Source: Nereocystis luetkeana (lineage: Eukaryota > Sar > Phaeophyceae > Laminariales > Laminariaceae). Taken from it: DNA of 64,000 bases. The stretch lies in assembly GCA_031213475.1 (NCBI GenBank), contig JARUPZ010000020.1, forward strand, positions 8,607,562 to 8,671,561, written 5' to 3'. How positions within the stretch are numbered: position 1 is the first letter of the stretch; every line of letters starts with the position of its first letter. A model generated the notes under the pieces. That model saw nothing but the letters and a program-made list of their open reading frames with translations. It had not been told where the DNA came from and ran no database searches. Made by a program: the position numbers and the translations under genes. Below are positions 61,908 to 64,000 of this stretch, piece by piece.

Positions 61908-63700
61908 GTGTACTTGAAATATTTTGGGTATGTGCTAGTAGTTCCTCAGTCAAGCAGCTCCCCCCGTCAGTCGGAAACATCTTGCCCTTATTGTTGGAAT
62001 ATTACCCCTATGGTGGAACGCCTCCTCAAGACATTTCGGGTGCACCCTTACCGTGGCAGGCGTTTTTTGCCGGGAGCGCGATTCAGAGGGGTTGCATCCG
62101 TCAAACATCCAGTGTAGGTGTATTTCGTAGACCGGGCTGGTCGGGGCGAGAGCGGGCGGGCTTTGTGAAGACGACGGGTGCTGCGGCGACGATAGTATTC
62201 TCCGGCTCGAGAGGAGAGCGCCAGGCCGTAGCGCGCAAGGAACCGCCTGGTGCTTGGCGACGAGAGCGGGGGGTGATATCTTCCCCTTTTGAAACGGATG
62301 CAAAAACAGAAACAATAAGCACGGGGGCAAGGGGATGGGGGCGGGGTTTGGAGACAAGGGAAGGGGTTTCCCCCACGGGTTGGATTACAGGGCAACACGG
62401 CCGAGAATCGGTCAGGGGGGAGGGGGTTGCTGCCGTCCCCACTCGATAAACTCGCTGTCTGGTGGATAGCAACGGGAGGGGGTGGAGCCCTTCTCCTTCG
62501 AGCACGTGCCAAACAAACGCAAACATGGGTGTCGCACACACTCCAGGCAAAGGAAAGACAAGCGCGAAACGGACGAGCTCGGAACGGACGGAGGGGGGAG
62601 GGGCGGGGGGGGGGTACTCATGTCGTTCATGGCAGCAGTAATCGTATGACATTGTTGGCCTAGAGTAGGCGGGGAGGGTGGCTCCACGCCAGGTTGAACG
62701 GAAACATACCTGGTAACATCTTTACCGTTCAAGCAGATGCCAAACACACACAAAGATAACACCACACGCGAGAGAAGCGGAAGCTGACAGCGGAGTGGGC
62801 CAGGGTAAGTCTTGGAGGGCCACTTTATGGCCGAATCTCTGGCTGCATGAGCTCCTCGAAAGCACTGAGGAATTACTGTACCCCGTATACATGTATCCCG
62901 AAAGTGTTTCACAATGTGTTATCGCTACCACCTACGAAGGTCATGGTAACCTTGTTCCTCGTTAACCACATATTCCGTCAACATTATTGTTATGCTTGCC
63001 TTCCGACAATATAGCGTAGATGCTGTTCCCATATAACCGAGTACCCTTCCGTAAATCAGCAGTTTCTCTCATACGCTTCTCTGCTTGCCCTTTCCCAATT
63101 TCCATTCCCCACACCATTTCAGTTTAGCTACCGGTATCGTATATCCTATTCCTCGTCAAAGTTCCGTCCCCAGGTCATTGGCCGCATTCCCCCGGCTTCT
63201 TCCTCCCTTCCCCTAGCGGCCTGGTGGCCCCTCAGGGCTAGTTTATACCAGCATTCAGTTTGGGGTGACTCGCTAATAGTGTGGAGCTGTTCGAGCGAGG
63301 GGACTATCTCGTATCCCATCTTTATCCCACGCTGGGTTTGGTTTGTTAGCATCTACTCGTAGGTCGTGGGATTTTGTTCATCAGGTTAAGCCTGCACATT
63401 TCTCCGAAAAATAGTTGGGTGAGGTGTGGAGCTCTGCGAGCGACTTACCGTACCTAAACAAAATGGTTGCTACGGTATACGATACCCCGTTCGCAGCAAC
63501 ACGTCGAGAAGGAACGTTCTAGGAACGTACTACAATAGGAACGTTCTACAGACCACAGCTTATAGGGGAAAAAACACGCCCGAGAATATTTCGAAGGCAG
63601 GCCGTCGGAATCCCCAACGGAGCAAAACCATTGAGTATAACGGTATTATCGGATGTTTTGACCGATGAGGTGGAGGGGTTGTCTGAATAGCGTGGTTATA
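61908..63700. other. Probable intron sequence, no supported exon
   Basis: Several overlapping ORFs on both strands at 61.8-62.9 kb lack splice support. A minus frame ending EAGGMRPMTWGRNFDEE (63146-63352) is protein-like but has no donor before its stop. A family B fragment lies near 62605-62660. Confidence 0.35.
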
Positions 63701-63711
63701 TGGTTATGCGC

Positions 63712-63810
63712 GGGGCAGATAGATGCCAGACGAACACCTTCCCTGCGGACGAGGCAAACACGCGAAGAGGCAGAAGGATGGCCGAGTCCTTCCGTCGATT
63801 ACACCGCCAC
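63712..63810 (-). CDS. WD-repeat fragment, probable 5' exon
   Basis: Minus frame DSAILLPLRVFASSAGKVFV then WHLSAPR: the last two strands of a WD blade (A-S-x-G-K-V-F-V-W). The 5' border may be the AG in front of gactcggcc. No convincing donor is seen before the TAA, so the 3' border is unknown. It probably belongs to the same WD40/EF-hand gene, whose start would then be outside the window. Confidence 0.5.
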
Positions 63811-64000
63811 TTGCGTGGTTGGTTGCATGTTGTTTCCCCAAAACGAAAAATATGTAGTTTGTTCGAAACCATTTTGAAAACCCTACGAAAAATACACACG
63901 TGGCCGAGATCCCCCCCCCCCCCCTGTAGAATGTGAGCGCGAAGACATCGCAGTGGAAGCAATGAGCAATGTAGCACACCACTACTCGAGAGATTGTCGA

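Noticed and set aside
62048-62912. Overlapping minus ORFs of 160-183 codons
   Set aside because: Three frames open together over Pro/Arg-rich sequence; no splice or domain support.

Overview
This is nuclear DNA from a eukaryote with intron-dense genes. Exons are short (about 50-300 bp, a few near 1 kb), GC-rich and phase-consistent. Introns run from about 0.4 to 8.7 kb and are packed with miniature transposons, satellites and very long C or G homopolymers. The style (RecQ-type gene in about 15 exons over 33 kb, poly-C/poly-G tracts, MITE-filled introns) fits a stramenopile, most likely a brown alga. That assignment is an inference from style; no marker gene here proves it. There is no bacterial operon, CRISPR array or rRNA operon.

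Layout. (1) 0.3-5.6 kb: a hypothetical minus-strand ORF, then a minus-strand multi-exon gene or gene remnant (about 2.9-5.6 kb) with a coiled-coil exon, an in-frame TAG and an apparent frameshift. (2) 6.9-7.1 kb: a plausible plus-strand exon of unknown product. (3) 7.6-40.85 kb, plus strand: a RecQ-family DNA helicase. All helicase motifs (0, I, Ia, Ib, II, III, IV, V, VI) are readable in order across the exons, followed by a winged-helix-like region and a C-terminal domain. Two of its introns are GC-AG. Intron 1 (8.7 kb) holds a 4.3 kb tandem array and a broken Ty3/gypsy integrase. (4) 40.9-46.9 kb: a convergent intergenic region dominated by mobile elements. (5) 46.9 to about 63.8 kb, minus strand: a gene with WD40-type segments at its N-terminal side, long low-complexity linkers, and a canonical EF-hand loop near its C-terminal side. 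Ten consecutive exons join in a consistent phase.

The window is unusually informative about transposition. I see (a) about 25 copies of a roughly 110 bp palindromic MITE with TTACGGGGG...CCCCCGTAA ends and TA target duplications, including one nested insertion that proves the TA target; (b) a second palindromic family; (c) a TIR family with GTGTGATAAGATAACAC ends; (d) a roughly 540 bp element always ending in a poly-C tract; (e) a GATCTGTAGATGATC-type repeat family; and (f) 22 copies of the 9-mer TACCTGGTA/TACCAGGTA at 20 sites, against about 0.5 expected for random sequence. In four cases, comparison with sister repeat copies shows CCWGG inserted at a TA with duplication of that TA. This is what excision footprints of an abundant TA-targeting transposon would look like, and I regard it as the most interesting signal in the window.

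Limits: exon borders were read by eye from GT/GC...AG sites and reading-frame continuity. The 5' ends of both main genes, RecQ exon 9 and the N-terminal exons of the WD40/EF-hand gene are uncertain.
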